Shown in pieces: positions 7,805-18,536 of a stretch of 28,816 nucleotides of DNA (its first letter is position 1; the number at the start of each line of letters is the position of its first letter). The position numbers and the translations under genes were made by a program. Source of the stretch: Gemmatimonadaceae bacterium. Its GTDB lineage: Bacteria > Gemmatimonadota > Gemmatimonadetes > Gemmatimonadales > Gemmatimonadaceae. The notes beneath the pieces were generated by a model. It worked only from the letters and a program-made list of their open reading frames with translations, made no database searches and was not told the DNA's origin. The DNA lies in assembly GCA_025451425.1 (NCBI GenBank), contig JANWKK010000093.1, positions 1 to 28,816 on the forward strand, given 5' to 3'.

Positions 7805-8164
7805 ATGGAAGTTCAGATCTTTGGCGTGAAGAAAAGCGCGGATACGAGGAAAGCGCTGCGCTTCTTTTCGGAGCGACGCGTGAAAACCCACTTCGTGGAT
7901 TTCACGGAACGATCCGCGTCTTTCTCGGAGTTGCGCCGCTTCGCTCAAAAATACGGAATCGACGCGCTCGTCGATCGTGAATCGCGATCGTACGTGTCGC
8001 TCGGCGTGCGCCACGCGATTCTTTCCGAGGAACGCTGGCTCGACAAGCTCGCTGCGGAGCCGCTATTGCTTCGAATGCCACTCGTGAGACAGATCGGCCT
8101 GGGTGCCAAGGGCCTGACGATCGGGCTCGCAGAGGACGAGTGGCGACAATGGACGGCGTCGTGA
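7805..8164 (+). CDS. ArsC/Spx-family thioredoxin-fold protein lacking the active-site cysteine
   Basis: The 119-residue length and pattern fit the ArsC/YffB/Spx family. The protein opens VQIFGVKKSADTRKALRFF, has the second strand THFVDF, a central helix SFSELRRFAQKYG and a C-terminal LLLRMPLVRQIGLGAKGLTIGL segment (family consensus: RPLV, then a lysine, then G). In family members the first loop holds a cysteine (GIKNCDTVRKA in the YffB subfamily). Here that position is Ser11, and the whole protein contains no cysteine. It therefore cannot act as a conventional arsenate or disulfide reductase and may be a structural or regulatory relative. It precedes the ABC-F gene by 37 bases. Confidence 0.75.
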   Translation: MEVQIFGVKKSADTRKALRFFSERRVKTHFVDFTERSASFSELRRFAQKYGIDALVDRESRSYVSLGVRHAILSEERWLDKLAAEPLLLRMPLVRQIGLGAKGLTIGLAEDEWRQWTAS

Positions 8165-8201
8165 ATCAGCGTCATCGACCGGGCGCCAAAAACGTGGCGT
8201 C

Positions 8202-10202
8202 ATGACTCAGCTTCAGGTCTCGAACGTCGCAGTCGAATTCGGCGCGACAACGCTTTTTCGCGACGTCACTTTCACCGTATCGTCGGGCGAGCGTTGGGGG
8301 ATCCTCGGACGGAACGGCACCGGAAAGACGACGCTCTTTCGACTGATTACTGGCGATCTACAGCCGACGCGCGGAACGGTCGTTCGGCAATCGGCGCTGC
8401 GCATCTCACTCCTCGATCAGCATCGCGATTTCGGAGACGCGATGACAGTGTGGGAGGTCGCCGCGGGCGGATTGGCGGACCTGCTCGCTCTCGAACAATC
8501 CCTGTTGGAGCAAGCGCACGCGTTGAGCGAAGACGCTTCCGAGGCAGCGTTGACGCGTTACGGACACGATCTCGAGCGCTTCGAGCGTGGAGGCGGTTAC
8601 GAGGCCACCGCGCGCATCGACTCGGTTCTTCACGGCCTCGGCTTCGAGCCGCAGGAGGCGCGCTCGACCCCCGTCTCGCAGTTGAGCGGAGGCGAGCGCG
8701 GGAGGTTGGGTCTCGCGCGTGAGCTCGTGCGCGGCGGGGACATCCTCCTTCTCGATGAGCCGACGAACCATCTCGACCTCGAGACCACGCGTTGGTTGGA
8801 GCAATTCCTTCGCGATTCGTCGATGACGGTGCTTCTCATCAGCCACGATCGGGCATTTCTTCAGAACGTCGCCGATCATGTCCTGCACATCGAGGCAGAG
8901 ACCGCCACGCCATATGCCGGCGGGTACGCGTCCTTCGTCACACAGCGCGACGAGCGGCGGCTGACCCAACACCGTTCCTTCGACAAACAACAGAAGACGA
9001 TTGCGCACGAGCAGGATTACATCGCGCGGAACATCGCGGGGCAGAACAGTCGGCAGGCAAAAGGCCGTCGAAAGCGGTTGACTCGGTTGCCACGCCTCAG
9101 CGCACCGGTGTCAGATGAAGACACTATGGCGATTCGCTTCGACGTCGCGCAGCGCGGAGGTGACCGCGTCGCAATCGCCGAGAAGGCAACCATCGCCGTC
9201 AGGGACGCGGCGAGTGGGGATAGGCGCACGCTTATCGAAGCGTTTACAGGATCGTTGCGCCGTGGAGAGGTGCTCGGACTGGTCGGTCCGAATGGCGCCG
9301 GCAAGTCGACGCTGCTCAAGGCACTCGTTGGGCAACAATCAATAGACTCGGGAGAACTCCGAGTCGGCAGCGGCATCGACGTGGGTTATTACCGGCAAGA
9401 TTTGTCGCAGGTGCCGCTCGAAAAGACGCTCTATGAGATCATTGCTGATCTCCGACCGGTCTGGGAGCGGCGACTCGTCCAGGGTCATCTAGGTCGGTTT
9501 GGTTTTTCCGGCGATGAGGTGCAGCGTCGTCCGGAAACTCTCTCGGGAGGAGAACGCGCACGCGTTGCGCTGGCAATGCTGATGCTGTCGCGTTCAAACT
9601 TGCTCATCCTCGACGAGCCGACGAATCATCTCGATGTCGAATCGATCGAAGCGTTGGAGGACGCGCTCGATCGCTACGACGGAACGGTGATCCTCGTGAG
9701 CCATGATCGAGAGCTCCTGCGTGGGCTCACGGAGAAACTTTGGGTTTTGCACGAGCGCCACATCACCGAGTTCGATGGCGGATTCGCTGAGTGGGAGTCG
9801 GTGACCGCGGAGCGAGAGCGCGCGGCGTCGGTGCGGGCGAGCGAGGAAGCGGCGTTACGCCGAGTTCATGAGCGTCAGCGTCTCGACCGCTCTCGTCGAG
9901 CAGAGTCCGGCGCGGCGGCGCGCACGAGTCGCGACGTCGCACGCGAGCTCCGTCGGGCGCAGCGAGATCTCGAGGAGATCGAGCGACGGATCGAGACGCT
10001 CGAAGAGAAAATCGCCAAGGTTGGCGCCGAGTTGGAGAATCCCCAGCTGTACACCGACCCCAAAGGGCTCGGCGACGCGAAAGCGCTCGGCGCAACGTTA
10101 GACCGCGCCAAACGAGAGCTGGACGTCGCCCTCGAACGATGGAGCGCAGCGACGGATGAAGTCGATGGGCTGAATCGCGAGCTCGCCGAGACCGAAACCT
10201 GA
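8202..10202 (+). CDS. ABC-F family ATPase (Uup/EttA-like)
   Basis: A 666-residue protein with two ABC ATPase domains on one chain and no membrane segments, the hallmark of ABC-F proteins, which act on the ribosome. Domain 1 has Walker A GRNGTGKTT (36-44), signature LSGGERGRLGLA and Walker B ILLLDEPTNHLD. Domain 2 has GPNGAGKST (near 362-370), LSGGERARVALA (near 447) and LLILDEPTNHLD. The inter-domain linker is charged (SRQAKGRRKRLTRLPRL). A C-terminal coiled coil (RRAQRDLEEIERRIETLEEK region) resembles that of Uup-type members, which help resolve translation or DNA intermediates. Assignment to a subfamily is uncertain. It is followed after 25 bases by the large outer-membrane protein gene. 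Confidence 0.95.
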   Translation: MTQLQVSNVAVEFGATTLFRDVTFTVSSGERWGILGRNGTGKTTLFRLITGDLQPTRGTVVRQSALRISLLDQHRDFGDAMTVWEVAAGGLADLLALEQSLLEQAHALSEDASEAALTRYGHDLERFERGGGYEATARIDSVLHGLGFEPQEARSTPVSQLSGGERGRLGLARELVRGGDILLLDEPTNHLDLETTRWLEQFLRDSSMTVLLISHDRAFLQNVADHVLHIEAETATPYAGGYASFVTQRDERRLTQHRSFDKQQKTIAHEQDYIARNIAGQNSRQAKGRRKRLTRLPRLSAPVSDEDTMAIRFDVAQRGGDRVAIAEKATIAVRDAASGDRRTLIEAFTGSLRRGEVLGLVGPNGAGKSTLLKALVGQQSIDSGELRVGSGIDVGYYRQDLSQVPLEKTLYEIIADLRPVWERRLVQGHLGRFGFSGDEVQRRPETLSGGERARVALAMLMLSRSNLLILDEPTNHLDVESIEALEDALDRYDGTVILVSHDRELLRGLTEKLWVLHERHITEFDGGFAEWESVTAERERAASVRASEEAALRRVHERQRLDRSRRAESGAAARTSRDVARELRRAQRDLEEIERRIETLEEKIAKVGAELENPQLYTDPKGLGDAKALGATLDRAKRELDVALERWSAATDEVDGLNRELAETET

Positions 10203-10227
10203 TGCATCAAGTTGCGCGTACGACGGC

Positions 10228-12486
10228 ATGATGCTGGCTCCCCTGCTCTTCCTTCAGCTTGCGGTTGCCGCAGCGCATCCCGATTCGACGTACAGCTCAG
10301 CGGCGCTGCGCTCGTTCATCACCGAAGCGGCGGCGAACAACCGGGTGCCACCGGCCGCGCTGCGCGCCTATAGCGCCCGCGTAGAGTCGGAGCTTTCGCT
10401 CATCGTGCGCGACACGCTCGGCCGAGAGCGGGCGGCACAGGTGGAGCAGCTCGCGATGAACGCCGCGTGGGAGCGTGGCCAGCGCTACGACCTGCGGGTG
10501 ATCGGCTATCGCTCGGAGTCCGTCGGCGTTCCCTACTCCGCGCTTTCGTTCGCGCGCAGCTGGACCATTCCGTATCTGTACGGAGATCGCCTCACGTTAG
10601 GCGTCGACTTTTCGCCTGCGGGCGGAGGGTCGGAGCGGTCGGACAGCACGAACAAGTCTCGTGCTCGAACTGGCGACACACTGCACGCGGTTCATCCGCT
10701 CGCGAGTGATCGCGAGCGGTACTATCGCTATTCAGGTGGAGATACGATCGCACTGCTGCGATCTCGCGAGCGAACGATTCCGATCGTCCGAGTGCACGTG
10801 ACACCGGTGTTCGACTCCGCAAGGAAGGAAGTACGTATCGGCGCGTTCGAGGGAGAGATCGACTTCGACGCAGTGCGTCACCAAATCGTACGGATGCGAG
10901 GGCAGTTTGTCGCCACTCCGGGCCCAAAGCGCAGCCGGCCGTTGCTCGCGCGCCTGCCTGGAATCGTCGCCGTCGCGTATGTCGAGTATGTCAACGCGGA
11001 GGTCGATGGACGGTACTGGCTGCCGGCCTTCCAACGATCGGAATTTCAGGCGTCGATTGCGCCGTTAGGCGCCCAGCGTTCGATCTTCAGGCTCGTATCG
11101 CGATTCGCGGCGGTTGACGTCGATCAAGATCTTCGCGCGACCTCAACCGACAGTGCTGCGAGCGTGGTCCTCGCTGCGGGCGATAAGACGCCGGCCATCC
11201 GCCGCCGCTTGACGTTCGCGCCTGCAGACAGCGTGAGCCGATATCACGACTGGGTTCAGGCCCTGGGCACCGCGACCGCAAGCGTCAATGGCTCGGACTT
11301 CGATGATCTATCCCCGGACGCTTGGCGCCCGACTGGACCGCCGCGCATCGACTTCAGCCCGACCAAGCTGGACGAGGTTTTTCGCTACAATCGCATCGAG
11401 GGAGCGTACGTAGGATTCGCGATCGGCGAGCGCTTTCGCGATGCCGCGCCTGGCCTAACGGCTCACGCGTACGGTGGATGGGCCTGGAGCCAGCAGACGC
11501 CTCGTGGCGGCGCGACACTGATCTATGCGCGTGGCCCTTGGACGACCGCGGTGCGTACGGAGCGAGCACTCGCGAGCACGAATGACTTTATATCTCCCCT
11601 GGAGGGTGGAAGTAGTGCATTCGGCGCCTTGTTCTTCGGCGTCGATGATCAGGATTACGTCGACCAAAGCACCGCGAACCTCAGCCTAACGCGGGCCGTT
11701 GGCTCAGCGCACGACGCACTGGTCACCTTCCAAGGCGGCATCGCCAGCGATCGCTCGCAGTCAGCAATGCTCGATCGGTCTGTTCTCGGTGTTGGTCACT
11801 ACCGACTGAATCGAGCGAGCGCGAATGGCAACTACATATTCGGCTCGTCGACGCTCGAGATTCATCCCGATGTCACAGGAGTGTTCCTCGAACCAGGAAT
11901 CGGCCTCATCGCAACCTATGAGGTGGCGAGTGGTCAGCTGTCCTGGCAGCGAGCGGAGTTAATTTTGGCGGCCCGCCGCAACTTTAGCGATTTTGTAATT
12001 TCTGCGGTCGCCGAGGGCGGCGTCGTGCAGGGGCGCCTCATCCCGCCTCAGGCCCTCTTCGAGCTCGGCGGCGAGAATGCGCTACCTGGTTATGAGTACA
12101 AGCAGTTCGCTGGAGATCGAGCAGCGGCCGGCGGCTTTTTGGCAAGCTATACGTTTCCCGTTTTACGCAGGCCATGGCGTGTCATTCACTCATTGATGCT
12201 TCCGGGGCTCAGCCCCGGACTCGCAGCGGGACTGCAAAGTGGATGGACGGAGGCGTCGAGTTCATCAGTGTTCGCGTCGATACAGCGACTCGATCCGAAT
12301 GCTGCGCCAGATTGCACGGCTGTTGGGAACTGTCCACCGCTCCTCTCGGTGCCGACAGACGGGATACGGGCAACAGTAGACCTCCGCGTCACCTTCTTCG
12401 GCGGCCTTATCGGGGTTGGCGTAGCACGCGCAGTGGACCACGCCGCGTCCTGGGGACTGGCTTTCCGATTCGGCCAGGAGTACTAG
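10228..12486 (+). CDS. Large outer-membrane barrel protein, DUF5686/Omp85-like
   Basis: The 752-residue protein has a short export signal (MMLAPLLFLQLAVAAAH). An N-terminal helical and beta region (to about 330) includes FEGEIDFDAVRHQIVRMRGQF and YVEYVNAEVDGRYWLPAFQRSEF, the pattern of the outer-membrane-associated part of DUF5686 proteins. The C-terminal half looks like a beta barrel, with RYNRIEGAYVGFAIG, alternating strands, and the Omp85-type element FELGGENALPGYEYKQFAGDRAAAGGFLASYTFPVL. It ends in WGLAFRFGQEY, with a terminal aromatic as needed for barrel insertion. Function unknown: surface protein assembly or transport is plausible. It carries four CGTTAGGC octamers, the densest cluster in the window. 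It converges on murB with 18 bases between stops. Confidence 0.72.
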   Translation: MMLAPLLFLQLAVAAAHPDSTYSSAALRSFITEAAANNRVPPAALRAYSARVESELSLIVRDTLGRERAAQVEQLAMNAAWERGQRYDLRVIGYRSESVGVPYSALSFARSWTIPYLYGDRLTLGVDFSPAGGGSERSDSTNKSRARTGDTLHAVHPLASDRERYYRYSGGDTIALLRSRERTIPIVRVHVTPVFDSARKEVRIGAFEGEIDFDAVRHQIVRMRGQFVATPGPKRSRPLLARLPGIVAVAYVEYVNAEVDGRYWLPAFQRSEFQASIAPLGAQRSIFRLVSRFAAVDVDQDLRATSTDSAASVVLAAGDKTPAIRRRLTFAPADSVSRYHDWVQALGTATASVNGSDFDDLSPDAWRPTGPPRIDFSPTKLDEVFRYNRIEGAYVGFAIGERFRDAAPGLTAHAYGGWAWSQQTPRGGATLIYARGPWTTAVRTERALASTNDFISPLEGGSSAFGALFFGVDDQDYVDQSTANLSLTRAVGSAHDALVTFQGGIASDRSQSAMLDRSVLGVGHYRLNRASANGNYIFGSSTLEIHPDVTGVFLEPGIGLIATYEVASGQLSWQRAELILAARRNFSDFVISAVAEGGVVQGRLIPPQALFELGGENALPGYEYKQFAGDRAAAGGFLASYTFPVLRRPWRVIHSLMLPGLSPGLAAGLQSGWTEASSSSVFASIQRLDPNAAPDCTAVGNCPPLLSVPTDGIRATVDLRVTFFGGLIGVGVARAVDHAASWGLAFRFGQEY

Positions 12487-12504
12487 CAGGCGAGCTGTCT
12501 GGTA

Positions 12505-13536
12505 TCAGAATTCGCCAATGAAGCCAATCTCTGGCTCCAGCCGGAGCCCGTGTTTCTCCAGAACCTGTTGCTGAGCGATGGCGATCAGTTCGCGAACGTC
12601 GCGTGCTGTCGCGTGGCCGAGATTGACCATGATATTCGCGTGACTATGCGAGATCTGCGCATCGCCGACGCGAAATCCTTTGAGGCCACACTGATCGATC
12701 AATCGGCCAGCCCCAACACCTTCGATCTTCTTGAACACCGAGCCGGCGCTCGGATGCCAGTCGAGCCACGGATGCTTGCCGCCACGCCAACTCAGGTTCT
12801 CTTGCATGACTCGATGAAGGATTGCCGGATCTCCCTTAGTTAGGCGAAAAGTCACGGCGAGAACGATGTCGCGCCGGTGATGAAAGACGGTGTCGTCGTA
12901 GCCGAACTTCACGTAATCGGGCCCGACGGTGCGCCGCTCATTCTCTTCGCTGAGTATGTCGCAGGATTCGAAGACCTCAGCGATGAACATCGTGCGTTCG
13001 CGCGCGGGAGCGGGTGACAGAAAATGAAGGTTCTGCCAGACCGCTCCGCCAACAGTGCTGGGTATGCCGACGTAGTGCTCCAGTCCGGACCAGCCACGGC
13101 CGACGGATTCCTGAATGAGATCCTTGACCACCGCACCGCTTTCGGTCCACAGCGTGCAATCGACGTCGTGTTCGTGGAAGGTGCAGTGACGGGCCGTGTT
13201 TCGAATGACCAGCCCGCGAAATCCCTTGTCGCCAAGGAGAATGTTGGCGCCGAGACCGAGGACGAAGTACGGCACGTCCAGCTCGCGTGCGATGACCACC
13301 GCATTTGCAAGCTCGTCGGCCGTTGTAGCTTCGAAGTAGAGGTCGGCTGGTCCGCCAATCCGGAAGGTGGTGTACGGTGCGAGAGCCTCGTCACGCCGTA
13401 GACGGGATGACGAACCGTTTCCGGATTGGGTTGCAATGTCGGCGCTCGCGGCAATGCGCTTGGCGACGCGGTCCAACCGATTACGAAGCAGTTCTTTATC
13501 GCGTGCGTTGATTGCCGTCATCGATGAGCCAGACAT
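12505..13536 (-). CDS. murB: UDP-N-acetylenolpyruvoylglucosamine reductase MurB
   Basis: MurB is the FAD enzyme that reduces UDP-GlcNAc-enolpyruvate to UDP-MurNAc in cytoplasmic peptidoglycan synthesis. Visible motifs are YTTFRIGGPADL, LGLGANILLGDKGFRGLVI (FAD site), GLEHYVGIPSTVGGAVWQN, HPSAGSVFKK with the catalytic serine, AGRLIDQCGLKGFRVGDAQIS and HANIMVN. The layout resembles the longer, type I enzymes. The frame continues upstream to 13620, but that would run through the start and ribosome-binding site of the divergent M16 gene. The ATG at 13536 (or 13521) is more likely. No clear ribosome-binding site decides between them. Confidence 0.93.
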   Translation of the reverse strand: MSGSSMTAINARDKELLRNRLDRVAKRIAASADIATQSGNGSSSRLRRDEALAPYTTFRIGGPADLYFEATTADELANAVVIARELDVPYFVLGLGANILLGDKGFRGLVIRNTARHCTFHEHDVDCTLWTESGAVVKDLIQESVGRGWSGLEHYVGIPSTVGGAVWQNLHFLSPAPARERTMFIAEVFESCDILSEENERRTVGPDYVKFGYDDTVFHHRRDIVLAVTFRLTKGDPAILHRVMQENLSWRGGKHPWLDWHPSAGSVFKKIEGVGAGRLIDQCGLKGFRVGDAQISHSHANIMVNLGHATARDVRELIAIAQQQVLEKHGLRLEPEIGFIGEF

Positions 13537-13552
13537 GTCGAGGAAAGAAATC

Positions 13553-14949
<1,397 letters not shown>

Positions 14950-14953
<4 letters not shown>

Positions 14954-16299
14954 TCAGATCAATTGCGTTCGCGACCGTCGCCGCTATCCTGATCGGTCAG
15001 CCGTTAGGTGCACAGTCGCCGGCCGCACTTCCGTTCGCTACGGCAAGTGCGCTGACAGCCGCCGACACGTCGACCTCGGAGTTCGATGCCGATGGGATTC
15101 ACGTCATTTTGCGCCACAACAACGCGAGCGACGTGATCGCCGCCAATCTCTACCTGCTAGGTGGCGTCCAACAGTTGATGCCTGCGACCGAGGGCATCGA
15201 AGCATTCCTGCTTGCCGCGTCGGAGCGAGGAACCAAGCGCTATCCAAAGGATGCCCTACGTGTTGCGACGAACAAAACAGGCAGCGTCATCACAATCGAG
15301 CCCGAAGACGACTGGACGGTGTTCGGCCTCCACGCGACGCGAGCGACCTTCGATTCCAGCTGGGCGATCTTCGCCGATCGAGTCACGAGCCCGACGCTCG
15401 ATAGCGCCGACGTCGAGCTCGTGCGCGCACAACTTCTCTCCGCGGCAAGCCAGCAGCGACTGCATCCTGACGCCGAGCTGCGCATCGTCGCCGACAGTCT
15501 GCTATTCGTGGGACATCCGTACGCATTGTCGACGGAGGGTACCGAGCGATCACTCGCGGCGATTTCTCAATCGGCGCTGAAGAACTACTTCGCTACTCAA
15601 TTCGTGAAGTCGCGCATGTTGCTCGTCGTTGTCGGTAACGTCGAGCGTCCTCGCGTCGAATCGCTCGTGCGCGCAACGCTCGGCAAACTCCCGGCTGGCA
15701 ACTACAAATGGAAAAGCCCGCCTGCTGTGAAGAACGACAAGCGCGCACTCGTTGTCGAGCCGGCCAATCTGCCGACGAACTACATCATCGGCTATTACGC
15801 GGGTCCGCCTGCCTCGAGTCCCGATTACAACGCGCTACGCATTGCGACGGCCGTGCTATCAGGTCGTTTTTTTACCGAGATCCGATCAAAGCGAAATCTC
15901 AGCTATGCGGTCGACGCGCCATTCATCGAGCGCGCAGTGGGCCCAGGTGGTGTTTACGTAACGACTGGTGCGCCCGAGCAAACGTTGCAACTAATGCGCG
16001 ACGAAATCGACGAATTGCAAACCGAGGTGGTGGATCCCGCCGGGCTTCGGCGACTCGTCCTGCAGTTCATCACCGACTACTTCCTGAAGAACGAGACGAA
16101 TGCAGACCAGGCGACATTCCTCGCGCGTGCCGAGCTATATGAGGGCGATTACCGGGGTGCCGATCGATTCGTCGACGACCTCCGTCGGGTACGGCCGGAC
16201 GACGTAAGGCGAGTCGCACGTGAGTACATGCATAACTTCCGATTCGTGTATATCGGCGATCCCAGCAAGCTCCCGAAAGATTACCTCAATCGCTTCTGA
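14950..16299 (+). CDS. Secreted M16 peptidase-like protein, non-catalytic partner
   Basis: The 449-residue protein is coupled to the upstream peptidase by an ATGA overlap. It has a signal peptide (MIRSIAFATVAAILIGQPLGAQ). DADGIHVILRHNNASDVIAANLYLLGG aligns with the M16 start, but where the zinc motif should be it reads TEGIEAFLLAASERGT, so HxxEH is absent. Later parts keep the M16 pattern: FATQFVKSRMLLVVVGNVERPRVESLV, YYAGPPASSPDYNALRIATAVLSGRFFTEIRSKRNLSYAVDAPF. It is best read as the substrate-binding or regulatory half of a two-chain M16 enzyme. It ends 15 bases from the convergent hisN-type gene. Confidence 0.9.
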
Positions 16300-16314
16300 C
16301 TGATCGGCGCAGGC

Positions 16315-17118
16315 CTAACGAGTTGGCTGTTGGCGGCCAAGGAGCTCGCGGGCGGTTGCCGCCAATACGCCGTTCGTCGCGACGATGCTCGTGCCGAATG
16401 CCGTGTCCGTGCCCTCCCAGTCCGTGAACACGCCGCCGGCTTCGGTAATCGCAGGATATAGAGGCGCGGAGTCCCAGGGCCCAACGATGCCGTCGACCAT
16501 CACATCGGCGCGGGCCGTTGCGACCAGCAGGTAGCCGTAGCAATCGCCCCATGAGCGGCTGATCGCGGCTGCCTCCGCGAGACGACGCCAGCCCTCGCGC
16601 CGCTCAGGGGTGCGCGAGAATCGCTCGTCCGTCGTGAGCACCGTCGCATCGGCGATCACGTTCGTGGTCGACACATGGGTGCGCGTTCCGTTCCACCAGC
16701 AGCCGAGTCCCTTTGCGCCCGCAAGCACCTCGTCCAACGCGGGAAAGTACGCGGCCCCCGCGAGCACGGTATCGCTCTCGCACACCGCGATCAGGCTGCC
16801 CCAGAGCGGAACGCCACGCACAAAAGTCTTCGTTCCATCAATCGGGTCGATGAGCCAGCGTCGCTTCGCACTGGGTAGGTGAACGCCGAACTCCTCGCCG
16901 ACAATACCGTCGTCGGGAAACCGCTGAGCAATCCATTCCCGAGCCGCCTGTTCCGCCGCGCGGTCAGCAATGGTCACCGGCGAGCCATCCGTCTTCGACT
17001 CGACTGTCAGCGCGGAGCGAAAATGTCGGAGAGCGACTCCGCCGGTGCGCCGCGCGAGCTCCTGCGCGGCCTCAAGCAAAAGCGAATGTTCGCTTCTCTT
17101 GTCCGATCTCGCTGGCAT
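16315..17118 (-). CDS. hisN: Inositol-monophosphatase-family phosphatase, HisN-type histidinol phosphatase
   Basis: The 267-residue product belongs to the lithium-sensitive phosphatase family. It has SPVTIADRAAEQAAREWI (46-63), GIVGEEFG (71-78), the metal-binding WLIDPIDGTKTFVRGVPLWGSLIAV (88-112) and WGDCYGYLLVATARADVMVDGIVGPWDSAPLYPAITEAGG. The FVRGVPLWGSLIA and YGYLLVATGRAD-like segments are typical of the HisN branch (histidinol-phosphate to histidinol, histidine biosynthesis) rather than of SuhB. Its position 14 bases after a HisA-like gene supports that role, though family members are promiscuous. The stop TAG is inside a GCCTAACG octamer. Confidence 0.85.
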   Translation of the reverse strand: MPARSDKRSEHSLLLEAAQELARRTGGVALRHFRSALTVESKTDGSPVTIADRAAEQAAREWIAQRFPDDGIVGEEFGVHLPSAKRRWLIDPIDGTKTFVRGVPLWGSLIAVCESDTVLAGAAYFPALDEVLAGAKGLGCWWNGTRTHVSTTNVIADATVLTTDERFSRTPERREGWRRLAEAAAISRSWGDCYGYLLVATARADVMVDGIVGPWDSAPLYPAITEAGGVFTDWEGTDTAFGTSIVATNGVLAATARELLGRQQPTR

Positions 17119-17132
17119 TGAACGCTCGCTCG

Positions 17133-17804
17133 TTAGGCGCCAAAGTCTTGAGCGACGCGCCGACCGTCCAGTTCGCCGCCGAGAAATCGCTCCGCATCGA
17201 TGATTGCCCCCGCGATGCCCCGATGCTCGAGCGCTCGGAGATCCGCCATGGTCGTGGTGCCTACCACGGATACGGGGAAGCGCGATTGCTCGGCGACGTC
17301 CTCAAGGAGCGAAAGCTCGGACATCCCCATCCCGCCATCGACGGCAGGAAGCGAAACGAGTAATTCGCGCAGTGGCAGGTGGTTCAGCTCGTCGACGATA
17401 TCGAGAACGTCGACGGGGAGTGTACGAACCCAGCCACGCCTAACGACACGCCGGTCGCGGACGTCCGTTGCGACGGCGATCTCGCCCGGATACAGGTCGG
17501 CCATGTCGGCCAGCCAGTCCGGCTCGTCGAGCCCGCGCTCTCCAACCACTACGTAGTCGACGCCGGCACGCAGGAGCTGTTCGATCTCGCTCGCGGAGCT
17601 CACGCCACTCACCTGCACTCGTGCGTTCGTGTCGCGAAGGATGTCCTCCACAGCGGGCAAGCTCGAGCTCGCGCCGCTCTCGACAACGTGCAGCCGTCGA
17701 AAGCCGAGATCAGACAGGCTACGCGCGACCTCGGAAGAAGGACGCGCGCGGACCGCAGCAATGGCACGTCCCGTTTGTCCGGTGTCGTGTAAGTCGACAG
17801 CGGG
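17133..17804 (-). CDS. HisA/HisF-like TIM-barrel protein, divergent HisA paralogue
   Basis: The chosen start is a GTG at 17804, preceded five bases away by GGGAGG. This gives the canonical HisA N-terminus VIAIPAVDLHD with Asp8 in the catalytic position. The open frame further upstream (ATG at 17867 and beyond) would add a false hydrophobic leader. The 223-residue barrel also keeps the second catalytic Asp in ATDVRDRR (Asp118) and GIAGAIIDAERFLGG. The phosphate-binding glycine loops of HisA are lost, with QVSGVSS and VVGTTT in their place, and the first loop lacks the usual glycine-rich substrate segment. It may be a degenerate isomerase or have another substrate. It is probably co-transcribed with the hisN-type gene. 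Its stop TAA lies in a GCCTAACG octamer. Confidence 0.75.
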   Translation of the reverse strand, partial: PAVDLHDTGQTGRAIAAVRARPSSEVARSLSDLGFRRLHVVESGASSSLPAVEDILRDTNARVQVSGVSSASEIEQLLRAGVDYVVVGERGLDEPDWLADMADLYPGEIAVATDVRDRRVVRRGWVRTLPVDVLDIVDELNHLPLRELLVSLPAVDGGMGMSELSLLEDVAEQSRFPVSVVGTTTMADLRALEHRGIAGAIIDAERFLGGELDGRRVAQDFGA

Positions 17805-18006
17805 AATGGCAATCACAGATCCTCCCAACGCGATGGCAACGAAGAGTGCCGTGAACAAAATAGACATCTCCAGAAGACACGCACGCGGTGCGTTGCATGC
17901 GAGGACCTTTCTGGATAGTCTCACAGTCCCGGCGAACTCAGGAGCTCGCCGAGCATATAGGCGGGTACCACCTGAGAAGCTTGATTCCGAGGGAGGTCTT
18001 CGAGCA

Positions 18007-18519
18007 ATGATTCGTACGATCGTGACGGCTCTAGTGAGTGCTGCCATCATCGTCGCTTGCGGCGATAAAAAGGGTGGCACAACCGACTCGGCCGCCACCG
18101 CGACGGCAACATCGGCGACGGCGACGGTCCCGTCATCGACCGCCGGTACCACCGAGACCGAGGCACCGGCGCCCATCACCGGTCAAACGGTCGAAGTGAA
18201 AATGCAACAGGATGCGCAGGGCAACTATCGCTTTGATCCCGCAGACGTAACGATCAAACCCGGTGACGGCGTGAAGTTCATCATGGTCTCAGGTGCGCCG
18301 CACAACGTCGCATTCGATCCGGCGCAGATACCCGCGAACGCCAAAGCGCAGCTTGCCGCCAACATGCCGCAACAAGTCTCGGAGCTCTCCAGTCCGATGA
18401 TGATGAACCCGAACGAGACCTACACGATCTCTTTCGGGAAGATGCCGCCCGGCAAGTATTCCTATCACTGTACTCCACATCTGACGTTCGGCATGAAGGG
18501 AACGATCACGGTTCAATAA
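18007..18519 (+). CDS. Cupredoxin-domain (plastocyanin-like) lipoprotein
   Basis: The ATG at 18007 has a GGGAGG box about ten bases upstream. The 170-residue product has a lipoprotein signal (VTALVSAAIIVAC, lipidated Cys18), then a Thr/Ala-rich linker to about residue 58. The cupredoxin domain holds all four type-1 copper ligands: His99 (GAPHNVAF), Cys155, His158 and Met163 (YHCTPHLTFGMKGTITV). It should be an outer- or inner-membrane-tethered blue copper electron carrier facing the periplasm. The redox partner is not evident from the neighbours. A terminator follows directly, so it is probably a single-gene transcript divergent from the HisA-like gene. Confidence 0.92.
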   Translation: MIRTIVTALVSAAIIVACGDKKGGTTDSAATATATSATATVPSSTAGTTETEAPAPITGQTVEVKMQQDAQGNYRFDPADVTIKPGDGVKFIMVSGAPHNVAFDPAQIPANAKAQLAANMPQQVSELSSPMMMNPNETYTISFGKMPPGKYSYHCTPHLTFGMKGTITVQ

Positions 18520-18536
18520 GACCACACTGCCCTGTC

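Noticed and set aside
17805..18179. Long upstream extension of the HisA-like frame, including an apparent signal peptide from ATG 17867
   Set aside because: The canonical HisA N-terminus begins at the GTG with a strong GGGAGG box, and the extension runs opposite the cupredoxin gene.
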